Below, piece after piece: positions 26,192 through 35,165 of a stretch of 64,000 nt of DNA. Position numbers and translations under genes: made by a program. The notes below the pieces were generated by a model that saw only the letters and a list, made by a program, of their open reading frames with translations, searched no databases and was not told the DNA's origin. Each line of letters begins with the position of its first letter. The first letter of the stretch is position 1. This DNA comes from Neptuniibacter caesariensis (lineage in GTDB: Bacteria > Pseudomonadota > Gammaproteobacteria > Pseudomonadales > Balneatricaceae): the NCBI RefSeq assembly GCF_000153345.1, contig NZ_CH724125.1, positions 509,738 through 573,737 of the forward strand. Reading direction: 5' to 3'.

Positions 26192-27577
26192 TTAGATCCA
26201 GCCAAGTAACTGCCACCATAGATAATCTAATGGGAATAGAATAAATAGGGTCAGTGGTGTGAGAACAAAACACAGTTTAGCTGCATGCTTAATTGGCACC
26301 TTCGCGATCTGCATGCCGACCATTAGCGGTGCTGATTGAAAAGGAAAGAGTATTGTTGAAAAGCCGAGCACCTGGGTCATCAACACCGCTTGAAGAGAGA
26401 AACCACTTTTGTCTGCAAGCTGCTCAGCAAAAGGGGTGAGCACTGCAGATACGCCTGGCAGTGTGGTAACAATACCTGTCGTGAAGGCGGTCATCGCCAG
26501 CGATATAAAATTGCTTAAATCTTCCCCGGGAGCCAGAGGTAGCCAATTGTTGAGATGATCTCCTGCCAACGCTCCAAGACCTGAATGATTTATCAGGGTG
26601 CCAAGGCCAAGTATTCCAACCACAAAGATGAGTGAACCAATATTAAATTTGTTGTTAAGACTTTTACTGCTGACCAGACCTATACCTGGTAATAGCAGGA
26701 CACATGCAGCCGTAAGGCCAATCCATGCAGCTGAGATGTGATGGAAAGAATCGGTTAACCAGAAGCCCAGTGTAATCAGAACGATAAACAATAACTTATA
26801 TTCATTGAATGACATTCTGGATTGTTCTGTGGCTTCATGATTGCGTTTGGGAGAGTCTGGATATAACCAAAGAATCAAACTGATAATCAGAATGCCTTTG
26901 AGTAAGCCAAGAATAGGGAAGTGCAGGAAAAGATATTCGGCGTATAAAGGTGTCCAGTTATGGATGGTTTCAGCCGCGCCAATCATCACCATGTTGGGAA
27001 CATTGGCAGGTAACACTGCGAAGGTGGGTACGTGACAGCCAAATGCCGCGGCAAGCGCAACCCCTATCTGTCCATTACTGCCGGTTTTAAATCCGCACCG
27101 ATCTGCAACGGCCATGGCTATAGGGATAAACAGTACCGCCCGCCCCATAGAGGATGGCATTAAAAATCCCAGTAAGGTTGCCATGATGACGATGCCGGAA
27201 ATGAGCTTAAGATAGCTGCTGTCCAGATGGTTGGAAAAGCCGGCAGCGATACGTTGCGCAAGCCCGGTCTCGTTGATCGCGATGCCGATAATGAGCCCGG
27301 CAAAAATTAGCCAGCAGGCGGTTGAGTAGAATCCGGAAAAAACCGTCTCCGCTGGTGCAACGGCTAAGAGCATAGCGACAGCCATAAAGATTAACGCGGT
27401 AACATGCTCAGGAATGGCACTGGTTGCATACAGAACGATCGCGCCAAGAATAAGACAGGCAGCAGTCAACTGTTGCTGGTTCAAATAGTCTGCTGCGGGG
27501 CCAAGTAGTAATGACAATATACAGAGCGGCAGCAGAATGATGGCGGATATCTGACCTTTAGAGAGTGAAATATTCAT
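26192..27577 (-). CDS. DASS/SLC13-family anion or dicarboxylate transporter
   Basis: An inner-membrane permease of 461 residues with about 11-12 hydrophobic segments. The conserved landmarks are the first-half region FLMPSSMGRAVLFIPIAM, equivalent to the SNT-type motif area, and the second-half hairpin FTTGIVTTLPGVSAVLTP. The family couples sodium to uptake of sulfate or C4/C6 carboxylates. The usual Ser-Asn-Thr triplets are partly replaced here (PSSMGRA), so the substrate is uncertain. The gene is divergent from an AraC regulator that probably controls it. Confidence 0.8.
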   Translation of the reverse strand: MNISLSKGQISAIILLPLCILSLLLGPAADYLNQQQLTAACLILGAIVLYATSAIPEHVTALIFMAVAMLLAVAPAETVFSGFYSTACWLIFAGLIIGIAINETGLAQRIAAGFSNHLDSSYLKLISGIVIMATLLGFLMPSSMGRAVLFIPIAMAVADRCGFKTGSNGQIGVALAAAFGCHVPTFAVLPANVPNMVMIGAAETIHNWTPLYAEYLFLHFPILGLLKGILIISLILWLYPDSPKRNHEATEQSRMSFNEYKLLFIVLITLGFWLTDSFHHISAAWIGLTAACVLLLPGIGLVSSKSLNNKFNIGSLIFVVGILGLGTLINHSGLGALAGDHLNNWLPLAPGEDLSNFISLAMTAFTTGIVTTLPGVSAVLTPFAEQLADKSGFSLQAVLMTQVLGFSTILFPFQSAPLMVGMQIAKVPIKHAAKLCFVLTPLTLFILFPLDYLWWQLLGWI

Positions 27578-27684
27578 CTCAATGACACCTGTTTAATAAA
27601 ACCTTTTCCATTTTGGCAAGAATTAGCTAGCCTTACAGTCGATAATAAGACATAAAATATCGATAAACAGACAAGCTATTAGCA

Positions 27685-28467
27685 ATGGAAAAACGATTAC
27701 CCTCACAGCTCGGCCAGCGGATTGATGCGCAGCGCCCCATTATTGGCCTACGCGGTCGGTTAGCAGCCAATGTTGATATGGACCCGCATCGACACCCTCG
27801 CGGGCAGCTTGCTTATGCAGCCGAAGGAATTATCCGTGTCTATACCGATGAGGGAGTTTGGGTAGTGCCACCTTCGCAGGCCGTTTGGGTACCCGGTGAT
27901 GTAGTGCATAGAACCACTGCAGAGGTCTCTGCTGAACTCAGGCACCTTTTCGTTGACCCCGCCTATCTCTCCGGTTTGTCCGATCAATGTAGTGTGGTGG
28001 AAGTTTCGCCTCTGCTCAGAGAGCTGATTATGCGAGTTGCCGACTTCGGCGATGACTACTCTACAAATAGCCCCGCCAGCAGACTCTGTGCAGTGATTTT
28101 AGATGAGCTGCAAAACCTCAAACCCTCGTTGCTACACTTGCCGGGAGCCACAGATAGACGCTTACAACGGGTGATGCATGCCATGGTTGAAAACCCAAGC
28201 GCAGAGATAGGCTTGAACTATTGGGCAGAGCAGGTAGGGGCTAGCGAACGCACCATAAGCCGTTTATTTGTTAAAGAAACCGGCATGAATTTTCAGCAGT
28301 GGCGGAAACAGTTATTGCTTCAGGAAGCAGTAGACAGGTTAGGGAAGCGTAATGCAGTTGTCGATATTGCACTGGAACTTGGGTATCGAAGCCCCAGTGC
28401 GTTTGTTGCTATGTTCAGACAAGCCTTAGGTAAACCGCCTGGACAGTATTTTAAGGATCTTAGTTAG
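27685..28467 (+). CDS. AraC-family regulator with N-terminal cupin
   Basis: A 260-residue regulator. The N-terminal half is a cupin-like ligand domain with MDPHRHPRGQLAYAAEG and WVVPPSQAVWVPGDVVH, as in NimR/YdeO-type proteins. Residues about 155-255 hold the two AraC helix-turn-helices, the first in YWAEQVGASERTISRLFVKE and the second in DIALELGYRSPSAFVAMFR. It is divergent from the DASS transporter across 107 bases and likely regulates it. It overlaps the convergent aminotransferase gene by eight bases at the 3' end. Confidence 0.88.
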   Translation: MEKRLPSQLGQRIDAQRPIIGLRGRLAANVDMDPHRHPRGQLAYAAEGIIRVYTDEGVWVVPPSQAVWVPGDVVHRTTAEVSAELRHLFVDPAYLSGLSDQCSVVEVSPLLRELIMRVADFGDDYSTNSPASRLCAVILDELQNLKPSLLHLPGATDRRLQRVMHAMVENPSAEIGLNYWAEQVGASERTISRLFVKETGMNFQQWRKQLLLQEAVDRLGKRNAVVDIALELGYRSPSAFVAMFRQALGKPPGQYFKDLS

Positions 28468-29539
28468 CATCCATCTTGAATAGATCTGGGTGCTGTTCCA
28501 ATGTACTGACCAAAAGTTCCATCTCTTCCTGAGTACCAATCGTGATACGCAGGAAGTTGTCGATGCCTGGTTTACTGAAATAACGAACCAGGATCTTTTT
28601 ACTGCGTAGATAACCCATCAGCTCAGCCGCTTCCAGGAAACGATGGCTAGTGAACAGGAAGTTAGTTTTGGATGGCAAGCTGATAAAGCCCAGCTCCGCC
28701 AGTTTTTCTGTTGTCCATTCGCGGGTATTAATGATCTTTTGATTCGTTTCGGCAAAATAATCATTATCCTGGATGGCAGCAACACAGGATTCTATCGCTA
28801 ACATATCCAGCGGATAAGAGTTAAAGCTGTTTTTAACCCTCTCCAGACCATCAATCAGATCTTCATGGCCGATCGCATAACCAACCCGCATCCCTGCAAG
28901 AGAACGTGATTTAGAGAATGTCTGGATTACCAGCACATTGTCGTAACGTTGGGTCAGTTCAATGGCAGAAGATGCGCCGAAATCAACATAAGCTTCATCG
29001 ACCACGATAACCGATTCAGTATTACGCTTAGCTAAGGCTTCGATATCCCCCAACTCAATCGCACGACTGGTAGGGGCATTGGGATTAGCGAAGATAATGC
29101 CGCCATTGGGCTGATCGTAATCGTCCAGATTCAGCTCGAATTGGTCGCGGAGTGGAATTTTCTTAGACTCGATATCAAACAGGTCACAATAAACAGGATA
29201 AAAACTGTAAGTGAACTCAGGCATCAGCAGTGGATGTTCCTGGCGGAAAAAAGCAGCGAAGGTATGAGCAAGTACCTCATCTGAACCGTTACCGACAAAA
29301 ACGTTATTTCTATTGACGCTGAACTGATCTGCGATTGCATCTTTTAACTGGGTGCAATCCGGATCCGAATAGAGGCGCAGTCTGTCTGTATCAAAGTTAT
29401 TGATAACGGCGGCAGCTTTGGGTGAAGGTGGGTACGGGTTTTCATTCGTGTTGAGTTTGGTTATACCACTCTCTTTAGGTTGTTCACCCGGTACATAAGG
29501 GGTCAGACGCGTGACAGCGTCGCTCCAGTATTTGCTCAT
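28460..29539 (-). CDS. hisC: Histidinol-phosphate aminotransferase-type enzyme
   Basis: A PLP-dependent aminotransferase (fold I) of 359 residues, converting imidazole-acetol phosphate and glutamate in histidine synthesis, or acting on aromatic amino acids. The N-terminal LNTNENPYPPSPKA, VFVGNGSDEV, NPNAPTSRA and the PLP lysine in TFSKSRSLAGMRVGYA are all family marks. The gene stands outside any histidine operon, so it may be a second HisC copy with a biosynthetic or aromatic role. I chose the ATG at 29539, which has GGAAGAG upstream; a TTG nine codons earlier is less likely. Confidence 0.85.
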   Translation of the reverse strand: MSKYWSDAVTRLTPYVPGEQPKESGITKLNTNENPYPPSPKAAAVINNFDTDRLRLYSDPDCTQLKDAIADQFSVNRNNVFVGNGSDEVLAHTFAAFFRQEHPLLMPEFTYSFYPVYCDLFDIESKKIPLRDQFELNLDDYDQPNGGIIFANPNAPTSRAIELGDIEALAKRNTESVIVVDEAYVDFGASSAIELTQRYDNVLVIQTFSKSRSLAGMRVGYAIGHEDLIDGLERVKNSFNSYPLDMLAIESCVAAIQDNDYFAETNQKIINTREWTTEKLAELGFISLPSKTNFLFTSHRFLEAAELMGYLRSKKILVRYFSKPGIDNFLRITIGTQEEMELLVSTLEQHPDLFKMDAN

Positions 29540-29895
29540 TTTCTCTTCCAATTCCAAGGCCCTCAATCGATGGGCGCTATAGGTGAAATAACGCGGCGTA
29601 GAATATCAGAAAAGAATCATAGGGATAAGATGTAGCCCCAATGCTCTGGCTGGTTATACCGTTATCTTAGTGGTTGTAAATGTTTATAAGTATTAAAAAA
29701 TGTAATCAGTAGTTAGGGGGGGGTAAGGGCAGATAGCGCCACATTTTAGAATGTTTGGGCTGTTGCTATGTGTTTTAAGTGCCTTGGGCAAATTCTTAAG
29801 GATATAGAACACTTGTTTTAATAGGTGCATTGGCATAGGCTGGAATTACTTAAAAGCTGATTGTCGTTCATTGATTGAACTTTAAGAGAGTAGGG
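29540..29895. other. AT-rich non-coding stretch
   Basis: This lies upstream of the aminotransferase gene (minus) and the small gene at 29896 (plus). It includes an 8-base G-run in AGTTAGGGGGGGG near 29711 and a pair of distant complementary 8-mers (29573-29580 with 29733-29740). I see no gene, terminator or clear promoter. It marks the edge of an AT-rich patch reaching to about 31400. Confidence 0.4.
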
Positions 29896-30129
29896 ATGAA
29901 CTCCACCACTGTAAGAACCTCAGCCGCTGTTAACATTAATTTAGAGAGCAATGGCTTCCTTAATGCTCTGATGCTTCTCCGTCAAATACTTCAATTGATC
30001 GATGATTCGGCATCTGTCGTTGAATACTTTAAAGAGCTTAATATCTTATTGCTCTTAAAAGTAGACAGATCTTTAGCAGACAGGATAGATAGTAAATCCG
30101 TTGCTATGTCACTTCAAAACTCGAATTAG
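29896..30129 (+). CDS. Small hypothetical protein
   Basis: A 77-residue product starting MNSTTVRTSAAVNINLES. I chose the ATG at 29896 because AGAGAGTAGGG lies directly upstream; a TTG 21 bases earlier is an unlikely start. The middle is a hydrophobic amphipathic helix with LNALMLLRQILQLIDD and NILLLLKVDRSL, with no clear membrane segment and no recognised domain. Low-complexity Leu/Ile content and AT-rich surroundings suggest accessory DNA. The function is unknown. Confidence 0.45.
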   Translation: MNSTTVRTSAAVNINLESNGFLNALMLLRQILQLIDDSASVVEYFKELNILLLLKVDRSLADRIDSKSVAMSLQNSN

Positions 30130-30261
30130 TTCAGCTTCCTCATCTTTGGAGGGCGAAAGCGAACTATTGGTTTGTGACTCATGATAATGCATAAACTCTG
30201 AATTAAAATCTTAATAGTTAGTTATTTTCTTAAGTGCTTTAATAGATTCTTGTGAGAAGAA

Positions 30262-31311
30262 GAATGATCTATAGGTTTTTTCTTGTTTTTGTTGTCATCT
30301 TTTTAGTTCAGTCGTGCAGTCCAGAAAATAAGAAAGATTATTTTCAAGAATTTGAAAAAATTTACACAAATCAATTTGGATACGGCGTTGGATATGGCGG
30401 CATATATTGGGTCGATAATTAACAATCTAATTCTTGATACAATAGTTAAGAACAATAGAGGTGAACTTGAAAAAGGTATTTATAAAGTAGATCTGAATGG
30501 CGGCCACACTAAGTTGTTCTCCTTAGATTTTGATGTGAATTTTAAATATTGTTACGCAGATGGCGTTCTTAAGGTCTGGACTGAAAGAGTAGAAAACCTT
30601 GAAAACGTTAGCGTTTCAGGCATTAAGATATACAATGAAGCTCTATCTTATAAGCTTCCACCAGGAAAGCAGCATTCTTTTTCTCATTGTGAGTTAAAAG
30701 ATAGCATCGAAGGATATGCTATATACTATTTAAATAATGGAGAGTATATAAAGTCTTATCGAAGTAAATCCACTATCTCCACAAGTTTTAAGTCAAATAA
30801 AGGAGATGTTTATTTGGTGGATGAAAATGGAAATGAAATTGATATAGGGATTAAAAAAGGGTACTTAACAGATCCTGAATATGTTGGGTATAAAAATGCA
30901 TATTTCGGATATAGGTTAGTAAGTCGATGTGGTCATCTGTGGTGGTTGTATACTGAAGGTTGGGATTCAGAAAATGAAAAGCTATGCTTTGGTGAATGGT
31001 CTTACAGTGGTGGGTCAATAACTATTACACCAATAAGGGATGGCTTGTTTTTAGAGCACCATACAACAAGTAATAAAAAAGCAAAGGCTTATGTATATGT
31101 TAATAATAGAGAATATAAAGTAGAAAAAAACATAGTTAGAGGTGCAGTTTCCTCTCCTGATGGCTGCAAAGTTGCTTACGGGTTCGGGGACTTTAATAAA
31201 ATAGAAAGTAAATTAAAGTTGAGACAGTATTTGAAAGTTTTCGATAGCTGTAAATATATAAAAAGCAATGATTTTTTAAGATTCAATGATGGTTTGTTGA
31301 AGAATTTTTAA
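30262..31311 (+). pseudogene. Lipoprotein gene broken by a one-base frameshift
   Basis: An ATG at 30262 opens a classic lipoprotein leader (MIYRFFLVFVVIFLVQSC, with lipobox VQSC) that continues as FEKIYTNQFGYGVGYGGIYWVDN and stops at 30421. The rest of the protein, from NNLILDTIVKNNRGELEKG onward (about 295 residues), is open in another frame. Removing one T at 30419/30420 joins the two halves as WVDNNNLILDT, which reads as one continuous protein. The product would be about 349 residues, rich in beta strands and aromatic residues (KVDLNGGHTKLF), perhaps a propeller-like surface lipoprotein. Codon use is much more AT-rich than in neighbours, which suggests transfer. A sequencing error or phase variation is also possible. 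Confidence 0.75.
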
Positions 31312-31426
31312 TGAGGATGTCAACGCTATTGAGTTAAAGTTGTTGAATTATTGAAGAATTTTCTGCTTTCGTAATTTCACTATTTTCATGTACTCGTTTC
31401 GGCAGTCAAAGTAGCAAATTAATACA

Positions 31427-31450
31427 AATAAAAGAGAGCCGTAGCTCTCT
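31427..31450 (-). terminator. Terminator of the hemerythrin gene
   Basis: AGAGAGC (31433-31439) pairs with GCTCTCT (31444-31450); on the minus strand the stem is followed by TTTTATTTG. It lies 18 bases after the hemerythrin stop. Confidence 0.7.
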
Positions 31451-31467
31451 GGCTAGGAGGGGACTCT

Positions 31468-31875
31468 TTACGAGTGCTGACGTACAAACATCGCTGTGAC
31501 TGTATCCATCGTGCTGATATGGTTTACCAGCCAATTAGCGACGGTATCTGTCAGGTAGCTTTGTAATGCGGATCTGTCTTCGGACGCTTCCCATTCTGAA
31601 ATGACCGTTTTCATCTCTTCAAGCACCCGTTCATGCTCGCCCTTGTGGCATGAGTATGGCGGGAAATTCACACGAATCATCTGTTCCTCTTCACGGGCAA
31701 AGTGCTCTTGGTTATGTTCAAAAAATGCTTTGAGCAATTCAGACACTTTTGTAGAGCTATCAGACTCGATGGCTATCAGTAACTGGTTGACAAGCTCGAC
31801 TGCTTCGCCGTGATCTTCATTCATAAAATCCAGTGCAACCTGAGGAATAACTGAAGGGTTGAGTTGGTTGGCCAT
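31468..31875 (-). CDS. Bacteriohemerythrin
   Basis: A non-haem di-iron oxygen-binding four-helix bundle of 135 residues. The iron ligands can be placed at His in MNEDHGEAV, His and Glu in FFEHNQEHFAREEEQM, two His in SCHKGEHERV, and His and Asp in NHISTMDTV, matching the family pattern H-HxxxE-HxxxH-HxxxxD. It is probably an oxygen carrier or sensor partner in the cytoplasm. GGAGAG lies upstream of the ATG. It is divergent from the oxygen-tolerant hydrogenase operon, and an FNR/Anr-like box lies in the shared region. Confidence 0.9.
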   Translation of the reverse strand: MANQLNPSVIPQVALDFMNEDHGEAVELVNQLLIAIESDSSTKVSELLKAFFEHNQEHFAREEEQMIRVNFPPYSCHKGEHERVLEEMKTVISEWEASEDRSALQSYLTDTVANWLVNHISTMDTVTAMFVRQHS

Positions 31876-31931
31876 CTAATTCTCTCCAATTTGATATAGG
31901 CAAAGCCTAACGTGTTTTTGAGGGCAGATTA

Positions 31932-31945
31932 GTGATGAATATCAA
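31932..31945 (-). promoter_or_regulatory. FNR/Anr-like box upstream of hemerythrin
   Basis: GTGAT-GAAT-ATCAA differs from the FNR/Anr consensus TTGAT-N4-ATCAA at one base. Its centre is about 63 bases before the hemerythrin start, where an oxygen-responsive activator could act. It could also influence the hydrogenase operon 310 bases away. Confidence 0.45.
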
Positions 31946-32115
31946 TAAATGTAAAAAAAATACATTAATTTAGGTTGAAGAATAGCAGGGCAACTAATTA
32001 TTAGACTTTGGTTTGTGAAAAGTGACTATCCAGTAGAGGGTTGTGCCTGGAAAGCTTTCTAACTTAATTACAAAGCATGGTTAGTTAACCTGTTGAATAT
32101 AAAGGATATAAATTC

Positions 32116-32131
32116 TTGGCCCGATATTTGC
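32116..32131 (+). promoter_or_regulatory. Sigma-54 promoter of the hydrogenase operon
   Basis: TTGGCCCGATATTTGC has the invariant GG (32118-32119) and GC (32130-32131) exactly ten bases apart and matches the TTGGCACG-N4-TTGC consensus at most positions. Transcription would start near 32143, leaving a leader of about 114 bases before hyaA. Sigma-54 with a HoxA/HupR-type activator is known for related uptake hydrogenases. The rest of the 381-base region from 31876 shows only the FNR-like box. Confidence 0.75.
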
Positions 32132-32256
32132 GATATGTGTAACTGAAGAACGAACATAAAAAAAACGATCACTGCGTTTCTTGGTGGAGATCCTCTAAAC
32201 GAGTCAATCCAGGGGAAGAAACGTAGCTTCAGTGCTTCACGCTGGCGGAGAGACAC

Positions 32257-33333
32257 ATGTCCCAAATTGAAACCTTCTACGAAGTGATGCGACGACAGGG
32301 TATAACACGTCGCAGCTTTCTCAAATATTGTAGCCTGACTGCAGCTGCGCTCGGATTAGGTCCAACCTTTGCTCCAAGAATCGCCCATGCGATGGAGACT
32401 AAGGAACGAACCCCGGTTATATGGTTGCACGGGCTTGAATGTACCTGTTGTTCAGAATCTTTTATCCGTTCAGCGCATCCATTAGTTAAGGATGTTGTGC
32501 TGTCGATGATCTCGCTGGACTACGATGACACATTGATGGCCTCTGCAGGGCATCAGGCACAAGATATCCTCTATAAGACCATGGAGAAGTACAAAGGTAA
32601 GTACATTCTCGCAGTAGAGGGGAATCCTCCGCTTAATGAAGATGGGATGTTCTGCATCTCCGGTGGTAAACCTTTTGTCGAGAAGCTGAAATATGCTGCA
32701 AAAGATGCTGCTGCAATTATCGCCTGGGGCTCTTGTGCATCCTGGGGATGTGTACAGGCTGCGCGCCCAAATCCGACACAAGCTGTACCCATTCACAAGG
32801 TTATTACCGATAAACCTATTATCAAAGTACCGGGCTGTCCTCCGATCGCTGAGGTTATGACCGGTGTCATCACCTATATGCTGACCTTTGGCAAAATGCC
32901 TGAACTAGACCGTCAGGGTCGCCCGAAGATGTTCTACAGCCAGCGTATTCATGACAAGTGCTACCGTCGTCCACATTTCGATGCAGGTCAGTTTGTTGAG
33001 GAATGGGATGATGAAGGTGCGCGTAAAGGTTATTGCCTCTACAAGGTAGGTTGTAAAGGCCCTACAACCTATAATGCTTGTTCTACGGTGCGTTGGAATG
33101 AAGGTGTTTCTTTCCCGATTCAGGCCGGTCACGGTTGTATTGGATGTTCTGAAGATGGGTTCTGGGATAAAGGTTCTTTCTATGATCGCCTCACCGATAT
33201 TCATCAGTTTGGTATTGAAAGTAATGCTGATGAGATTGGTACTGCGGTAGCGGGAGGTGTTGGCGCTGCAATAGCAGGTCATGCCGCTATCAGTGCAATT
33301 AAACGTGCGCAGCACAAAGGAGATCAGGAATAA
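32257..33333 (+). CDS. hyaA: Oxygen-tolerant [NiFe] uptake hydrogenase, small subunit
   Basis: Electron-transfer subunit of a membrane-bound H2-oxidising enzyme facing the periplasm. Residues 1-45 form a Tat signal with TRRSFLK, cleaved before METKERTP. The proximal cluster has six cysteines: C62, C64 and C65 (LECTCCSES), C160 and C165 (GSCASWGC) and C194 (PGCPP). The extra C64 and C165 mark the [4Fe-3S] cluster that gives oxygen tolerance, and all six sit at a constant 45-residue offset from mature Ralstonia HoxK numbering. The medial and distal cluster ligands ([24 protein letters not shown]) are intact. Length is 358. The stop overlaps the large-subunit start as TAATG. Confidence 0.95.
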   Translation: MSQIETFYEVMRRQGITRRSFLKYCSLTAAALGLGPTFAPRIAHAMETKERTPVIWLHGLECTCCSESFIRSAHPLVKDVVLSMISLDYDDTLMASAGHQAQDILYKTMEKYKGKYILAVEGNPPLNEDGMFCISGGKPFVEKLKYAAKDAAAIIAWGSCASWGCVQAARPNPTQAVPIHKVITDKPIIKVPGCPPIAEVMTGVITYMLTFGKMPELDRQGRPKMFYSQRIHDKCYRRPHFDAGQFVEEWDDEGARKGYCLYKVGCKGPTTYNACSTVRWNEGVSFPIQAGHGCIGCSEDGFWDKGSFYDRLTDIHQFGIESNADEIGTAVAGGVGAAIAGHAAISAIKRAQHKGDQE

Positions 33334-35141
33334 TGAACAACCCGTTGAATGCAAAAAATCTGGATAACAGCGGTCGTCGAATTGTTGTTGATCCGGTTAC
33401 CCGAATTGAAGGCCACATGCGCTGTGAAGTGAATGTGGATGAGAACAATATTATCCGCAATGCGGTCTCCACAGGTACTATGTGGCGTGGTCTGGAAGTG
33501 ATCTTAAATGGCCGTGACCCTCGCGACGCATGGGCTTTTGTTGAACGTATTTGTGGCGTTTGTACAGGTACACATGCCTTAACGTCGGTGCGCGCAGTAG
33601 AAGACGCGTTAGGTATTCAGGTTCCACTGAATGCTCACTTGATCCGTCATATGATGGATAAGACTCTCCAGATTCATGACCATATCGTGCATTTCTATCA
33701 CCTGCATGCACTGGACTGGGTGAACCCGGTTAATGCACTTAAAGCTGACCCGAAGGCGACATCTGAATTACAGCAGATGGTTTCACCGCATCACGCGAAA
33801 TCCAGCCCGGGCTATTTTAAAGACGTACAGACCCGCTTGAAAAAGTTTGTTGAAAGTGGGCAGCTGGGTTTATTCGCTAACGGTTACTGGGACAATCCCG
33901 CTTATAAACTTCCGCCAGAAGCAGACCTGATGGCCGTGTCTCACTATCTTGAAGCCCTCGATTTCCAGAAAGAAATTGTCAAGATTCATACTATCTTTGG
34001 GGGTAAAAACCCGCATCCTAACTACATGGTGGGCGGTGTTCCCTGTGCGATCAATCTGGATGATGTGGGTGCGTCTGGCGCTCCAATCAACATGACCAGC
34101 CTTAACTACGTTTTAGAGCGTATTCGTGAAGCACAGGAATTTACGAAAAACGTTTATATTCCAGATGTGATGGCTATCGCCAGCATTTATAAAGACTGGT
34201 TGCACGGTGGTGGTTTGGCCGCTGAAAACCTTCTTTCTTATGGTACCTACAGCAAAGTGCCTTACGATAAATCAACGGATCTTCTTCCGGCAGGTGCCAT
34301 TGTGAATGGAAACTGGGATGAAGTATTGCCGGTTGATGTTCGTGACCCTGAGCAGGTTCAGGAATTTGTAGATCATTCCTGGTACAGCTATCAAGGCGGC
34401 AAGAAAGGTCTTCATCCATGGGATGGTGAAACCGATCCTAATTTCGAGCTGGGCCCTAATACAGTGGGCACCAAGACCGACATCAAAGAGCTGGACGAAT
34501 CTGCTAAATACAGCTGGATTAAAGCTCCTCGCTGGCGTGGCCATGCAATGGAAGTCGGCCCTCTGGCACGCTATATCATTGCTTATGCGTCGGGTAAGGA
34601 ATATGTACAAGAGCAGGTCGATACCTCTTTGGCTGCGTTTAATCAGGCGACAGGGCATGACCTGGGGATCAAACAGTTCTTACCATCAACACTGGGTCGT
34701 ACATTAGCTCGAGCACTTGAGTGTCAGCTTTGTTGTGACACCATGCTCGAAGATTGGTACCAGTTGGTTGATAACATCAAGGCAGGTGACAGCTCGACGG
34801 CTAACGTTGAAAAGTGGGATCCATCCACCTGGCCGAAAGAAGCGAAAGGGGTTGGCATTAATGAAGCACCTCGTGGAGCTTTAGGTCACTGGATCAAAAT
34901 CAAAGACGGAAAAATTGAAAACTATCAAGCCGTTGTGCCAACGACCTGGAACGGTTCTCCGCGTGACAGCCAGGGCAATATTGGCGCGTTTGAAGCATCA
35001 CTGCTTAATACGCCAATGGAACGTCCAGATGAGCCAGTGGAAATTCTACGTACACTTCATAGCTTCGATCCTTGTCTTGCGTGCTCGACTCACGTTATGT
35101 CGGAAGATGGTCAAGAGCTGACGAAGGTAAAAATTCGCTAA
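33333..35141 (+). CDS. hyaB: [NiFe] uptake hydrogenase, large subunit
   Basis: Carries the Ni-Fe active site that splits H2. The 602 residues include the L1 motif [11 protein letters not shown] (C74, C77) and the C-terminal L5 motif DPCLACSTH (C581, C584), so all four nickel cysteines are present. After His587 a 15-residue tail (VMSEDGQEL and onward) remains, which a HyaD-type endopeptidase must remove after nickel insertion. No such protease and no hyp gene is in the window, so maturation genes must be elsewhere. The stop is 24 bases before the cytochrome gene, which has its own GGAGG. Confidence 0.95.
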   Translation: MNNPLNAKNLDNSGRRIVVDPVTRIEGHMRCEVNVDENNIIRNAVSTGTMWRGLEVILNGRDPRDAWAFVERICGVCTGTHALTSVRAVEDALGIQVPLNAHLIRHMMDKTLQIHDHIVHFYHLHALDWVNPVNALKADPKATSELQQMVSPHHAKSSPGYFKDVQTRLKKFVESGQLGLFANGYWDNPAYKLPPEADLMAVSHYLEALDFQKEIVKIHTIFGGKNPHPNYMVGGVPCAINLDDVGASGAPINMTSLNYVLERIREAQEFTKNVYIPDVMAIASIYKDWLHGGGLAAENLLSYGTYSKVPYDKSTDLLPAGAIVNGNWDEVLPVDVRDPEQVQEFVDHSWYSYQGGKKGLHPWDGETDPNFELGPNTVGTKTDIKELDESAKYSWIKAPRWRGHAMEVGPLARYIIAYASGKEYVQEQVDTSLAAFNQATGHDLGIKQFLPSTLGRTLARALECQLCCDTMLEDWYQLVDNIKAGDSSTANVEKWDPSTWPKEAKGVGINEAPRGALGHWIKIKDGKIENYQAVVPTTWNGSPRDSQGNIGAFEASLLNTPMERPDEPVEILRTLHSFDPCLACSTHVMSEDGQELTKVKIR

Positions 35142-35165
35142 CACCTGATAGAGGAGGGAGTAACA

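Noticed and set aside
29573-29740. Terminal inverted repeats of a small mobile element
   Set aside because: The two 8-mers are too short, there is no target duplication and the interval holds no gene.
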